A stretch of DNA of 64,000 nt from JBFWWP01 sp050246115. Its GTDB lineage: Bacteria > Planctomycetota > UBA8108 > UBA1146 > JAJFFE01. The stretch is taken from contig JBFWWP010000015.1 in NCBI GenBank assembly GCA_050246115.1, positions 1 through 64,000 of the forward strand, given 5' to 3'. The notes below the pieces were generated by a model. It was not told the origin of the DNA and did no database searches. It saw nothing but the letters and a program-made list of their open reading frames with translations. Positions 28,203-37,885 of the stretch are shown here, piece by piece. Made by a program: the position numbers and the translations under genes. Numbering within the stretch: position 1 is the stretch's first letter; every line of letters begins with the position of its first letter.

Positions 28203-29483
28203 ATGTCGAACGTACGCTGCGCACCTCGCGGCCTGGCTGCTCTCGGCCTTTGCCTGTTACTCAGCGCGAACGCGGCGGCGTTCGACAGCGGCTCGGATGG
28301 AAGTGACGGCGCGCTCACGTTTGCGCCCGGTGCGGGGACCATCATCTTCGATCCGGTAGCCCTCGGGCTCGATACGGATGGGGACAACGTCTACCACTTC
28401 ACGACCATCGACATTCCGACGGGGACGACCGTGCGCTTGTCGTCGATCCAGCTCGGAGAGGGTCGGCCGGTGGTCTGGCTGGCCACGGGGAATGTGACCG
28501 TAGAGGGAACGGTCGATCTGGACGGCGAGGCCGGCCACGACTACACGGCGGGTACACCACTTCCCTCGACTCCAGGAGCGGGCGGATTCGCGGGCGGGCG
28601 CGGGGAGACGGACATGACCGCCGCTCAGCGCGGCAACGGCCCCGGCGGCGGTAGTGCAAATGGAACAGGGGCCGGTGGCGGGGGCGGCAACCGCACGGTC
28701 GGAGGGACCTTCGTCGGCACTCCAGCGGGCTCACCGGGCGGATCGGCCTATGGCAACCGGTTCTTACTCCCGTTGATCGGCGGTTCCGGGGGGGGTGGGG
28801 GGTCACAGAACGGAACCCAGAACGGCGCGGGAGGAGGCGCCGGCGGCGGGGCGATCCTCATCGCGAGTTCGACCTCGATCGTGATCAACGGAACGGTGAG
28901 TGCCCGCGGCGGGAGCGGCGGAGCCTTCAACAACGCTGCCAACGGGCAACGAGCCGGGGGCGGCGCCGGAGGAGCCATTCGACTCGTTGCCGACAGCGTA
29001 ACCGGAACGGGAAGTGCGGTGGTCTCGCGAGGCACCGGAAGCGCGAACCTCTCCACGAACGCCGGTTCGCACGGATGGGTGCGGGTCGAAGCCAACGACG
29101 CGTCGTTCTTCGACACGGCGACCGTGACCGCCGGCTCTGGCGAGTACGGCCACCCCGGCGTGGTGTTCCTCCCTGCCAACGCACCGCAGGTGCGCGTGAC
29201 CACGATCGACTCGGTGTCGGTGCCCGCGCAGACGACCGGTAGCTTCGTGAACCCCGACGTCACGCTCAACGTCTCGACGCAGGTCGCAGTCAACCTCGAG
29301 GCGAACAACGTCCCGGTCGGCACGACGGTCAACCTGACGCTGCGGTCCGAGGACGGTACCACGGTCACGGTCACCTCTACGCCGCTGGCGGGCACGCTCG
29401 CGACCAGCACAGCGACGGCGGGGCCGGTGACCTTTCCGCATGGCTTCACCAGGATCTCGGTGTACGTGAGCTTCACGCCGTAG
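28203..29483 (+). CDS. Secreted glycine-rich repetitive protein
   Basis: A 426-residue protein. The ATG at 28203 has AAGGA upstream and gives a good signal peptide (GLAALGLCLLLSANAAA). An earlier in-frame ATG at 28065, overlapping the previous stop, would add 46 residues without a signal and is less likely unless translation is coupled. Residues ~90-270 are very Gly/Asn/Ala-rich (GNGPGGGSANGTGAGGGGG, GGSGGGGGSQNGTQNGAGG and similar), a pattern typical of parallel beta-helix-like surface proteins. The C-terminal ~100 residues are Thr/Val-rich and beta-strand-like. Function unknown; it likely forms part of the cell surface or matrix with the preceding gene product. Confidence 0.75.
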   Translation: MSNVRCAPRGLAALGLCLLLSANAAAFDSGSDGSDGALTFAPGAGTIIFDPVALGLDTDGDNVYHFTTIDIPTGTTVRLSSIQLGEGRPVVWLATGNVTVEGTVDLDGEAGHDYTAGTPLPSTPGAGGFAGGRGETDMTAAQRGNGPGGGSANGTGAGGGGGNRTVGGTFVGTPAGSPGGSAYGNRFLLPLIGGSGGGGGSQNGTQNGAGGGAGGGAILIASSTSIVINGTVSARGGSGGAFNNAANGQRAGGGAGGAIRLVADSVTGTGSAVVSRGTGSANLSTNAGSHGWVRVEANDASFFDTATVTAGSGEYGHPGVVFLPANAPQVRVTTIDSVSVPAQTTGSFVNPDVTLNVSTQVAVNLEANNVPVGTTVNLTLRSEDGTTVTVTSTPLAGTLATSTATAGPVTFPHGFTRISVYVSFTP

Positions 29484-29554
29484 CGCGCGTGTTTCGCAAC
29501 CTCGGGAGGGATCCTCGAACGGTGACCGGCGAAGGAGTGACGGGTAGGAAAACG

Positions 29555-32500
29555 ATGCGTGATCGGTCGATAGCGAACGTCCTGCGGTCTTTGTGTGTGT
29601 GGCTCTCGTTCGCGGTTGGCGTGGGAAGCCCGGCGTTGGCGCAAGACTCCTCGTTCATTCGGGGCGACTGCAACGCCGACGGCACGTACAACATCGCCGA
29701 TCCGATTTCGATGCTCGGCATCCTGTTCTCGGGAGCTCCAGCGCCGCTGTGTAACGACGCCTGCGACTGCAACGACGACGGATCGCTCGACATCGGCGAT
29801 GCGATCTGCATGTTGAGCGGACTGTTCGGAAGTCCGGCGGTGCCCCCCGCCGCGCCGCACCCGAACTGCGGCCCCGACCCCACTGCCGACGCCCTGGGCT
29901 GTGCGTCGTTCGAGATCTGCGGCATGCCGCCGGTCGCTCTCTTCGTCGCCGATCCCACGAATGGTACCGCCCCGCTCGAGGTGTTCTTCGATGCCTCCGA
30001 CTCGTTCGATCCGGACGGAACGATCGTGTCCTACGCGTGGGACTTCGGAGACGGACAGACCGGCAGCGGCATCTTCCCGACCCACACCTACAGCTCGCTC
30101 GGTAACTTCACCGTCACGTTGACGGTCACCGACGAGAGCAGCGACACCGACACGGCGACGACGATGATTACCACCGACGCCGTCGGACCGCCGGTGATGC
30201 TCGAGTCCACCAGTCCCACCAACGGCGAGGACGGAGTGGCCGTCACCCGCGAGACCATCATCCGCTTCGACTCTCAGGTACAGGCCACGACCCTGACCAA
30301 CGCCTCGATCTACGCACAGTTCTCGGGCGTGAACCTGCCGACTACGGTGCACGTGCCGCCCGGCGCCTTGGTGAGCCAGGTCACCTTGTTCTACGCCATG
30401 CCGCTTCCCGGCAGCTCGGTGATCACGGTCTTCGTCGATGGCGACCTCGTGCTCGACGCGCTGGGCCGCGCCGTGGACGCGGACGAGGACGGTGTCGAGG
30501 GCGGCCTCGGCAGCTTTCAGTTCTCGACCCTCAGCCTCACGCTCCTGTCCGGCACCGCCGTGTGTGGGCGTGTGTTCGCGTCCGAGTTCGATGACATGGT
30601 CGGGGGGCAGCCGGTCAACGTACCCCTCGCGGGCGTCACCATCACCATCGACGGCATCGACCCGGGCACCGTGTCGGCGGTCACCGATGAACTCGGCAGC
30701 TATCGGCTCGAACCCGTGCCGCCGGGAACCTTCTTCGTCCACGTCGATGGCCGCACGGTCGCCAGCGCGCTGATCGGCGGGGTGCGCACCCCCACTGTGT
30801 TCCCCGCGGGTCCGTACTATCCGTTCGTCGGCAAGCCTTTCACGTCGGTTGCCAACCAGGAAACGCAACTGCCCGACATCTTCCTCCCCTTGGTGGACGC
30901 CGGCACGTTGGTCACCGTCAGCGACACCGACGACACCGTCATCTGCTTCCCACCGGACGTGGTCGCCCTGTTCCCCGAACTCGACGGGGTTTGCATCACC
31001 GTGCCCGCGGGTTCCCTGTACGCCGACGACGGCACCCCCGGCGGCATGGTCGGGATCTCACCCGTGAACCCCGACCGTCTCCCCGGGCCCTTGCCACCCG
31101 GGCTCGAGTTCGCGCTCGTCATCACCGTGCAAACGAACGGCCCGACGAACTTCAACGTCCCGGCGCCGATCTGCTTCCCCAACCTCCCCGACCCCGTCAC
31201 CGGGCTCACCCTCCAACCGGGCGACGAGAGCGCCCTGTGGAGCTTCAACCACGACACCGGGCAGTGGGAAGTCGCCGGCCCCATGACCGTCACCGCCGAC
31301 GGCACCCAAATCTGCACCAACCCCGGCGTCGGCATTCTGGCGCCCGGTTGGCACGCGGTGAACCCGGGCGTGCCGGTGAACGGCGGCGACCTCACCGATC
31401 CGGATGCGCCCGACCGGGAGGTGCCTGACGCGTTTGGCCAGGAGCCGATCAGCGACGATGGGGACGCGGCCGCCGCGTGCAAGCAGGGACGCAAGGTGTA
31501 CCTGCACAACGGAGAAGAGAACCTCGAACGCGTCGATCTCTTTATCCCCGGGCGCGGCGAGATCGACTTCGTCATGCGTCGCCGGTACCGCAGTCGGTTC
31601 GAATTCGCCGGTCCCATCGGTTACGGGTGGGACTTCGACTACAACGACACGATCCAGACCCTACCCAATGGCAACCTCAAGCGCTGTAACGGACGAGGGC
31701 GCGTCGTCACATGGGAGAAAATCACCGCCGACACCTACCAATCCCCTACCGGCCACTTCCGCACTGTACGCCGGACTCCCGCTCAAGTTATCGAGATGCG
31801 GTCCCCCAACGGTTTCCGTCGCCTCTACCGCCCCGACGGCCGGCTCGCGGCGCACATTGATCGTTTCGGGAACCGCATGGTGTTCGAGTACGACGCCTTC
31901 GGCGACCTCGAGCTCGTGGTCGATCCTTACGGCCGCGAGATCCGGTTCGAGTTTGCGTTTCAGCCGGGCGGATTCAGGCGGCTCTCGAAGATTCGCGACT
32001 TCCTCGGTCGTGAAGTGCACTACACCTACGACAACCGCGGCGACCTGGTCGAAGTTCGCACACCGGTGGTGACCGGAACGCCGACCAACAATGACTTCCC
32101 GGACGGACGCACCGAGCGCTACACTTACTCATTCGGGTTTCTGGTACCTCAGCTCAACCACAACATCCTCTCCGCCACTTTCGCCAACGAGGTCGCCAAC
32201 GGCGGACCTCCAGCGATTACTTGGGAGTACGGCAACAACTTCGCCGATCAGGCTTCCTTCGACCGTGTCATTCGCGAACACCTCGGAGGTGGACTCACGA
32301 ACTCCTCTGGAGTTCCCGCCGGCGGAACCATGGAGTTCGAGTACGAGCACTTGAATGTCGGGGCACCCCCTGGGCAGCCCGACCTGCCACGTGGCAAGGT
32401 GCTGGTGACCGAGCGCAACGGCAACCAGTACGAGTACTTCGTGAACGAGTTCGACCATCACATCATCACCCGCCGCCTCACCCGCGGCCTCCGGGTCGGC

Positions 32501-35500
32501 GAACCCGCATTCTTCGAGACCCGCATGTACTACGACAGCGACGGTCAGCTCACGCGCACCGTCCACCCGGAGGGTAATGAAGAACGGTTCGTTTACGACA
32601 CCGCCGGCAACCGCGGCGCCCAGAAGAACCTGATCGAGACCCGCAAGATCGCCGACGTCGATCGAGGTGGTGGTGAAGACTTGGTCACGCGCATGACCTA
32701 TGAACCGCTCTTCAATCAACTACGGACCAAGGTCGATCCACGCGGGAACGCAACGAACTTCGTGCCGCCGATCGGGAGCGCGTCCGCTGCGCGCTACACG
32801 ACGCGCTACTTCTTCGACTACCAAGAAGGTTCGACCACCAGCATCCTAAATCTCGCTACTGAACTCGGAGTCGAACTCGACCCGGACGGCCCGGGCCCGA
32901 TGACCGCGCTATCGGTCGCCGCGGACCTCAGCCTGGGCATGGACCTCAACTCCGACGCCATCACCAACCAGAGGCAGGGTAGCGTCGTACGCGTCGAGCA
33001 CCCGAGCGTTACGCGTCTCGAGATCAACGGCTCGACGTCTAACCAGGCCATCATCACCGAATCGCAGTGGAACAAGTACGGGCAGCCCACAAGGATCATC
33101 GACCCCGAGGGGAACGTCCAGGTCGAGGAACGCTTCCCGCTCAATCGACCGGCCGGAGTCCGAACCTACTCGAGCCTGCTCGTACCGCTCAACTCCCAGG
33201 ACCAGGCGGGATACCTGCAGACACGGATCACCGACGCCGAGACCTCCAACCGCCGGACGACGGCCGTTCCTCCCGCTCAGCTGGAGACCCGCTACAGTTA
33301 CGACGAGGTTGGCAACCAGCTCACGGTTCGGAATCCGCGTGGCGTAGTTTCCACGACCGTCTACAACGCCTTGAACGAACCAGTGGTCATCACCCGCGGA
33401 AGCAGTGTTTCGGCAGCGGTCAGCTCCGGTGAGCTCATCACCGGTGAGCCGGCCCGCGCCTACCTGACCCGCCACTTCTACGACGCGAACGGCAACGTCG
33501 TTCGTACCGAAGTGGAGAACCGCGACTCCAACACCGCTGGCGTCGGCGCGTTCATCGAGCACGAGTTCGAGTACGACTTGCTCAACAACCGCGTCGAAGA
33601 ACGCGTCGAGGTCGACTCTTCGACCACCTTGACGACGCAGTTTCGCTACGACGAGAACGAGAACCGCACTTTGGTGATCCGGCCGGAAGGCAACCGGTTA
33701 GGCACCACCTACGACGAGCGCGATTTGGTGTTCACCCAGACGCGCGGCGTCGGCACGGCGCTCGCGGCGACAACGCGCCACGACTACGACGGCAACGCCA
33801 ACCTCGTGCGCGTCGTCGACGCCCAAGACAACGATGGGAACGGCTCCGGAGAGTCGTCACTGTGCGTCTACGACGGCTTCGATCGCAAGATCACGGACAT
33901 CGACAACCTGGGCAACGAAGATCGCTACACCTACGACGTCGCCTCGAACATCGTTCGCCGTTCCCGCTTCGGTCACCCGGCCGGGAACCCCGGGGGCGCA
34001 TTGGTTCGCCTGACCGAGAATTTTTCCGACGTCGACGAGCTCAATCGGACGTTCCAGATCGATGCCGACCTCTTCCTGGCCGCGGGCTTCACGACCCTCG
34101 ACCCCGTGATTCTTGCGGACGGAAACAGCGACGGATTGGTGAGTACCCGAACCATCTGGGATGCATTGTCCCGTCAAGAGGCGGTCATCGACGACGACCT
34201 CGAGGTCACCGAAATGGTCTACGACGGCGCCAGTCGAGTCGTCGAAGCCATCGACGCCGCGGGCAACCGCACTCTCACCACCTACGACGCCAACTCGAAC
34301 GCGGTGCAAGTGACCCGAATCGAGGTGTCTCCCGATGGCCTCGTGGCAGATGAGGTTTTTGAAACCTACAACGTCTTCGATCAGTACGATCGCCTGGTAC
34401 GGTCCACGGATAACGCGGGCCAAACGACTCGCTTCGAGTACGATAGCCGAGACAACCTCGTTCGCCAGAACGACGCGCAAGGGGACTCGGTCCCGGACGC
34501 AATGGGTTTGTTCCCGGGCCTCATCAACGACCCCGGAAACCGGTGCGTCCTTCACTACGACGGCCTCGACCGCGTCGTGCGCAAGGACTGCGAGCTCCGG
34601 ATCGGCGGCTCCGGTTCGGGGGCCATCGACACGAGCAACCCGAACAACCCGGACGGCCTCGTCACCGTTCGGTTCATGTACGACGGGAATTCCAGGCTCG
34701 TGGGTCGTGAGGACGACAACGGCAACGTCACCACCTTCGAGTACGATGCCTTGGACCGGCAGACGCTTGCCACCAACGACGATGGAACGGAAACGTCCTT
34801 CGCATACGACCGGGACGACAACTTGGTCCAGGTCATCGACCCCAATGGCTCGGTCGTCACCACGACGTACGACGCCAACGACCGACCCCTGCAGGTCGCG
34901 GTCATCCGCGGACCCGGCGTCGGTGGAACCACCCTCGAAACCTACCAGTACGACGGTGTCAATCGCATCACCCGCACGACCGACAACAACGGCGGCTCGC
35001 CACAGGAGTGCGAATTCGTCTATGACTCGCTGACCAGAGTTGTAGAAGAGCGACAAAACGGCGCGGCCGTCTCTAGGGTCTACGCCGGAGATGGCGACGT
35101 CCTGACGATTCGCTACCCCGGACCGCGGGAGATCACGCTAACCTATGACGCGATCGACCGACCGACTCTCCTCGCAGATGGCGGCGGAACGATCGCGGCA
35201 TACTCCTGGATCGGTCCGGACACCCGCGCGCTGCTCCGGGTCTCCGGTAACGGTGCGGTCGAGACGTACCTGAACGCCGCCGGCGACGTCGACGTCGGGT
35301 ACGACGCGGTCCAGCGTGTGGTTTCCCATCGCACTACGCTCCCGGGAGGAGCTACCGCCGTAGACCGCGCCTATTCGTACAACCGCGCCAACCTGCGAAC
35401 CTCGGAAGTGCGCAACGACGACTTCGGTCTCACGGACAGCGTTCTGTACGACAGCACCTACCGAGTGACCGCGGCCAGCTACGACCAGAACGGTTCGGTC

Positions 35501-37084
35501 GGTGCAGTTCCGCGAGATCTCCTCAGCCGCCTCTATCAGCTCGATGGCGTTGGGAACCGTCGTCTGTTGACCGAGCAGACGACGTCCACTGGGACCTCGA
35601 TGGAGCTCTACTCGGTCAACTCCATGAACGAGTACACGGCGATCGGAGGTTCGCCCCAGGACCACGACGACAACGGCAACCGAACGAGCGATGGCTCCCG
35701 CGAGTACGTGTACGACTACAAGGACCGCTTGGTTCGCGTCACCGAAGTTGGAGGGGATCTCCTCGCCGAGTATCGGTACTTCTCGAACAACCTGCGTGCC
35801 GAGAAGAGAACCTACGGCGCTGTCGTTCCCAACCAACTCGATCGGGCCACTGCGTTCTACTACTTGGCCGGATGCGTGGTCGAAGAGCGAGACGCACTGA
35901 CCGACCAAGTCTCGTCGACCTATGTCTGGGACCCGCGCTACCAAGACTGCTTGATCGAGGAGCAGCGCACCGCGGCTCACCCACAAGGCGCCGCCCAGTA
36001 CTACGTTCACCAGAACGTGCGCTTCGACGTAGTTGCTGTGACGGACGCAGCAGGTGGGTTGGTCGAGTCGTTCGTGTACGATGAGTTCGGCGCCCCGTCC
36101 GGTCCGAGTGCGACGGCCCTAGCCTATCGCTTCCAGGGAGGGCGCTACGACCCCGAGACCGGCTTCTACTACCTCCGCAGGCGCTACTACGATTCCGAGG
36201 TTGGACGATTCATCCAACGCGACCCCGTGTGGGACGAAGGCAACGTCGGCAACCAGTACACCTTCGTAGGCAACTCGCCGTTGTCGCGCTTCGACCCCGA
36301 AGGTTTGAACCAGAACGGTAGACGACTCAGCGACGAGCGACGACGCGGGATCGAAGAGCAAATCCAGATCCAGCGAGATCTGATCGCCAAACAAAAAGAG
36401 ATCATGAGCGGCTTCGACAAGTTCTTCGGAACCGGTCCTGGCTGGGACATCATGTACGGCGCCGCGATCGAGATCAAACGCCTCCAAGGCCTCCTCGACA
36501 ACCGCGATTACGTCGGCGAGCTACGTCAAACTCTGAACAACGCGCTCAACAGCCCCACCGGCATCGCCGGACGGCTCATCGCCGATCCCTACACCACGGT
36601 GGTCCTCGGCCAGAGCGCCATGAGCTTCGAGCATGTGTCGGCCGAGGAACGAATACTCACGGCGGGACTGGCCCTGGGAGGCGTGGCCCTGTCTTCGCTT
36701 CGACATGTCGACGACGTCGGAGACCTGGGCCGCATGCGTAGGATCGGGCAGGCGGACAATGTACCGGATGTACCCAAGACTCCGCACAAGAACTCGCTCG
36801 ACTACGTTGGGGAGACGCATGTCTATCGAGTCAAGGGACCCGACGGGACCACCTACAAAATCGGGGAGAGCGCTCAAGGAGTGCGTGTAAGGGATGGAGC
36901 ATCGATTCGGGCGGAGCAGCAAGCACGCAGGCTCACACGAGAGACCGGCGACGTCTACACGACCGAGATCCGGAAGGTGTTTCCTGACAAGGCCTCAGCT
37001 CGACAATACGAGACGCGACTGATCGAGAGGTTCCGAAGGATGTTTGGCTTGGACACGCTGCCCGGGAACAAGACGAACCGATGA
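29555..37084 (+). CDS. RHS-repeat polymorphic toxin with N-terminal dockerin and URI/GIY-YIG-like nuclease tip
   Basis: A 2509-residue secreted protein. The ATG at 29555 follows TAGGA and starts a signal peptide (cleavage near PALA-QDS). In order: a dockerin-like domain (RGDCNADGTYNIADPI and DCNDDGSLDIGDAI; about 33-115); a PKD domain (YAWDFGDGQTG; about 120-205); an Ig-like domain; a carboxypeptidase-regulatory-like fold; and a DUF6531-like RHS start (about 645). A very long series of RHS/YD repeats follows, then the RHS core (RYDPETGFYYLRRRYYDSE, about 2195), closed at DPEGL 2247-2251. The 258-residue tip ends in a URI-superfamily nuclease pattern: Tyr2424, YKIGES 2434-2439, Arg in VRVRD, Glu in YETRLIERF and Asn in GNKTNR. 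A nuclease effector is inferred. The ATGA overlap with an immunity gene supports it. Confidence 0.9.
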   Translation: MRDRSIANVLRSLCVWLSFAVGVGSPALAQDSSFIRGDCNADGTYNIADPISMLGILFSGAPAPLCNDACDCNDDGSLDIGDAICMLSGLFGSPAVPPAAPHPNCGPDPTADALGCASFEICGMPPVALFVADPTNGTAPLEVFFDASDSFDPDGTIVSYAWDFGDGQTGSGIFPTHTYSSLGNFTVTLTVTDESSDTDTATTMITTDAVGPPVMLESTSPTNGEDGVAVTRETIIRFDSQVQATTLTNASIYAQFSGVNLPTTVHVPPGALVSQVTLFYAMPLPGSSVITVFVDGDLVLDALGRAVDADEDGVEGGLGSFQFSTLSLTLLSGTAVCGRVFASEFDDMVGGQPVNVPLAGVTITIDGIDPGTVSAVTDELGSYRLEPVPPGTFFVHVDGRTVASALIGGVRTPTVFPAGPYYPFVGKPFTSVANQETQLPDIFLPLVDAGTLVTVSDTDDTVICFPPDVVALFPELDGVCITVPAGSLYADDGTPGGMVGISPVNPDRLPGPLPPGLEFALVITVQTNGPTNFNVPAPICFPNLPDPVTGLTLQPGDESALWSFNHDTGQWEVAGPMTVTADGTQICTNPGVGILAPGWHAVNPGVPVNGGDLTDPDAPDREVPDAFGQEPISDDGDAAAACKQGRKVYLHNGEENLERVDLFIPGRGEIDFVMRRRYRSRFEFAGPIGYGWDFDYNDTIQTLPNGNLKRCNGRGRVVTWEKITADTYQSPTGHFRTVRRTPAQVIEMRSPNGFRRLYRPDGRLAAHIDRFGNRMVFEYDAFGDLELVVDPYGREIRFEFAFQPGGFRRLSKIRDFLGREVHYTYDNRGDLVEVRTPVVTGTPTNNDFPDGRTERYTYSFGFLVPQLNHNILSATFANEVANGGPPAITWEYGNNFADQASFDRVIREHLGGGLTNSSGVPAGGTMEFEYEHLNVGAPPGQPDLPRGKVLVTERNGNQYEYFVNEFDHHIITRRLTRGLRVGEPAFFETRMYYDSDGQLTRTVHPEGNEERFVYDTAGNRGAQKNLIETRKIADVDRGGGEDLVTRMTYEPLFNQLRTKVDPRGNATNFVPPIGSASAARYTTRYFFDYQEGSTTSILNLATELGVELDPDGPGPMTALSVAADLSLGMDLNSDAITNQRQGSVVRVEHPSVTRLEINGSTSNQAIITESQWNKYGQPTRIIDPEGNVQVEERFPLNRPAGVRTYSSLLVPLNSQDQAGYLQTRITDAETSNRRTTAVPPAQLETRYSYDEVGNQLTVRNPRGVVSTTVYNALNEPVVITRGSSVSAAVSSGELITGEPARAYLTRHFYDANGNVVRTEVENRDSNTAGVGAFIEHEFEYDLLNNRVEERVEVDSSTTLTTQFRYDENENRTLVIRPEGNRLGTTYDERDLVFTQTRGVGTALAATTRHDYDGNANLVRVVDAQDNDGNGSGESSLCVYDGFDRKITDIDNLGNEDRYTYDVASNIVRRSRFGHPAGNPGGALVRLTENFSDVDELNRTFQIDADLFLAAGFTTLDPVILADGNSDGLVSTRTIWDALSRQEAVIDDDLEVTEMVYDGASRVVEAIDAAGNRTLTTYDANSNAVQVTRIEVSPDGLVADEVFETYNVFDQYDRLVRSTDNAGQTTRFEYDSRDNLVRQNDAQGDSVPDAMGLFPGLINDPGNRCVLHYDGLDRVVRKDCELRIGGSGSGAIDTSNPNNPDGLVTVRFMYDGNSRLVGREDDNGNVTTFEYDALDRQTLATNDDGTETSFAYDRDDNLVQVIDPNGSVVTTTYDANDRPLQVAVIRGPGVGGTTLETYQYDGVNRITRTTDNNGGSPQECEFVYDSLTRVVEERQNGAAVSRVYAGDGDVLTIRYPGPREITLTYDAIDRPTLLADGGGTIAAYSWIGPDTRALLRVSGNGAVETYLNAAGDVDVGYDAVQRVVSHRTTLPGGATAVDRAYSYNRANLRTSEVRNDDFGLTDSVLYDSTYRVTAASYDQNGSVGAVPRDLLSRLYQLDGVGNRRLLTEQTTSTGTSMELYSVNSMNEYTAIGGSPQDHDDNGNRTSDGSREYVYDYKDRLVRVTEVGGDLLAEYRYFSNNLRAEKRTYGAVVPNQLDRATAFYYLAGCVVEERDALTDQVSSTYVWDPRYQDCLIEEQRTAAHPQGAAQYYVHQNVRFDVVAVTDAAGGLVESFVYDEFGAPSGPSATALAYRFQGGRYDPETGFYYLRRRYYDSEVGRFIQRDPVWDEGNVGNQYTFVGNSPLSRFDPEGLNQNGRRLSDERRRGIEEQIQIQRDLIAKQKEIMSGFDKFFGTGPGWDIMYGAAIEIKRLQGLLDNRDYVGELRQTLNNALNSPTGIAGRLIADPYTTVVLGQSAMSFEHVSAEERILTAGLALGGVALSSLRHVDDVGDLGRMRRIGQADNVPDVPKTPHKNSLDYVGETHVYRVKGPDGTTYKIGESAQGVRVRDGASIRAEQQARRLTRETGDVYTTEIRKVFPDKASARQYETRLIERFRRMFGLDTLPGNKTNR

Positions 37085-37518
37085 CCGCGGCGCCAGGGAA
37101 GCCTCCCCACGACCGAAAGCTCGGGTTGACCGGAACGGCACTCACTCTGGCTCGCAACCCCAAGGGAGACGTGGCGGCGCTCACAGCGGTGCGCGATGAG
37201 CTGGAAGCGCACCTAGTGGCCGCTGACTTCTTCGACGGTGCCCCGTTTTCGTGGATCACGATTTCAATTCGATTCGGGCTCAAGGACGAGGAGGAGCCGC
37301 ACTTCCAGCCGATCAACAAGAAGTACGGAGACTTGCCGCTCTCGATCGAGATTGCTTCTGCAGCCATAGCGAACGCTAGTTTTGATGCGTTGAAGTCTCA
37401 GTTCCGGCTGGCAGCATTGAGGGCTCTCCTGGCAGCGGCCAGTCGGTACTCCAGGCCTGACGAAGTGCTCAAAGTCCTGTTCGCGGCCGCCTCGACGGAC
37501 CCACTGTTGCCGCATTGA
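37081..37518 (+). CDS. Immunity protein for the RHS nuclease toxin (Imm39-like)
   Basis: A 145-residue cytosolic protein whose ATG overlaps the toxin stop (ATGA), the usual toxin-immunity coupling. It has no signal peptide. The conserved-looking core is FFDGAPFSWITISIRFGLKD, then HFQPINKKYGDLPLSIEI, then a helical C-terminus (FRLAALRALLAAASRY). From memory this resembles the Imm39 immunity family; that name is tentative. It should neutralise the tip nuclease in the producing cell. Its A/T content looks higher than its neighbours, as in exchanged toxin-immunity cassettes. No second immunity gene follows. Confidence 0.75.
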   Translation: MTAAPGKPPHDRKLGLTGTALTLARNPKGDVAALTAVRDELEAHLVAADFFDGAPFSWITISIRFGLKDEEEPHFQPINKKYGDLPLSIEIASAAIANASFDALKSQFRLAALRALLAAASRYSRPDEVLKVLFAAASTDPLLPH

Positions 37519-37741
37519 GGAGCAGCAGGAGCCGACCGCCCGATAGCCCCCGGAGGTTGTCCTTCGGCACTCAGGGCTTCCGCTGCTGCCCGCCGTTTGC
37601 GCCCTGTCGGTCGCACGCAAGCACAAAGGGAGGGCCGACGCTTTCTTCTTGGTTCGGCGCCAAGGGTCGGGGCTCCCCCATATGATGGGAATCACGGACA
37701 GCCGGTGAAACCCGGATCAAGAGAGCGCGGGGCCGCACGCC
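37519..37741. other. Intergenic region after the immunity gene
   Basis: Together with the hairpins to its right this is a ~360-base region between convergent operons. I translated it by eye in search of an orphan toxin tip or extra immunity gene and saw no convincing product. Confidence 0.4.
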
Positions 37742-37776
37742 TCTCCGCCGGTTGGATACGAGGCAACCGGCGGAGA
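37742..37776 (+). terminator. 13-bp perfect hairpin downstream of the toxin-immunity genes
   Basis: TCTCCGCCGGTTG pairs exactly with CAACCGGCGGAGA across a 9-base loop (GATACGAGG). No U-tract follows. It lies in the convergent region between the immunity gene and the metal-efflux operon. It is a terminator or mRNA-end hairpin candidate; a recombination site is an alternative. Confidence 0.45.
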
Positions 37777-37867
37777 CGCACCGAGCAGTACGTGCAACGC
37801 CCACGTCGCATATCCCGCTCCGGGGTAGTAGTGGGGAGTCTCGTCAGCTAGTTGGCCGCCCCCCCAC

Positions 37868-37885
37868 CTGACGCAATCGCGTCAG
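37868..37885 (-). terminator. Hairpin overlapping the stop of the metal-operon lipoprotein gene
   Basis: CTGACGC-AATC-GCGTCAG (plus strand) is a perfect 7-bp stem. It includes the TGA stop of the lipoprotein gene and lies at the end of the four-gene efflux operon. A G-rich run follows on the minus strand instead of U. Confidence 0.4.

Noticed and set aside
37597..37851. 84-codon frame after the immunity gene, considered as an orphan toxin tip or intron protein remnant
   Set aside because: Arg-rich and without a nuclease, immunity or reverse-transcriptase motif; it crosses the 13-bp hairpin.
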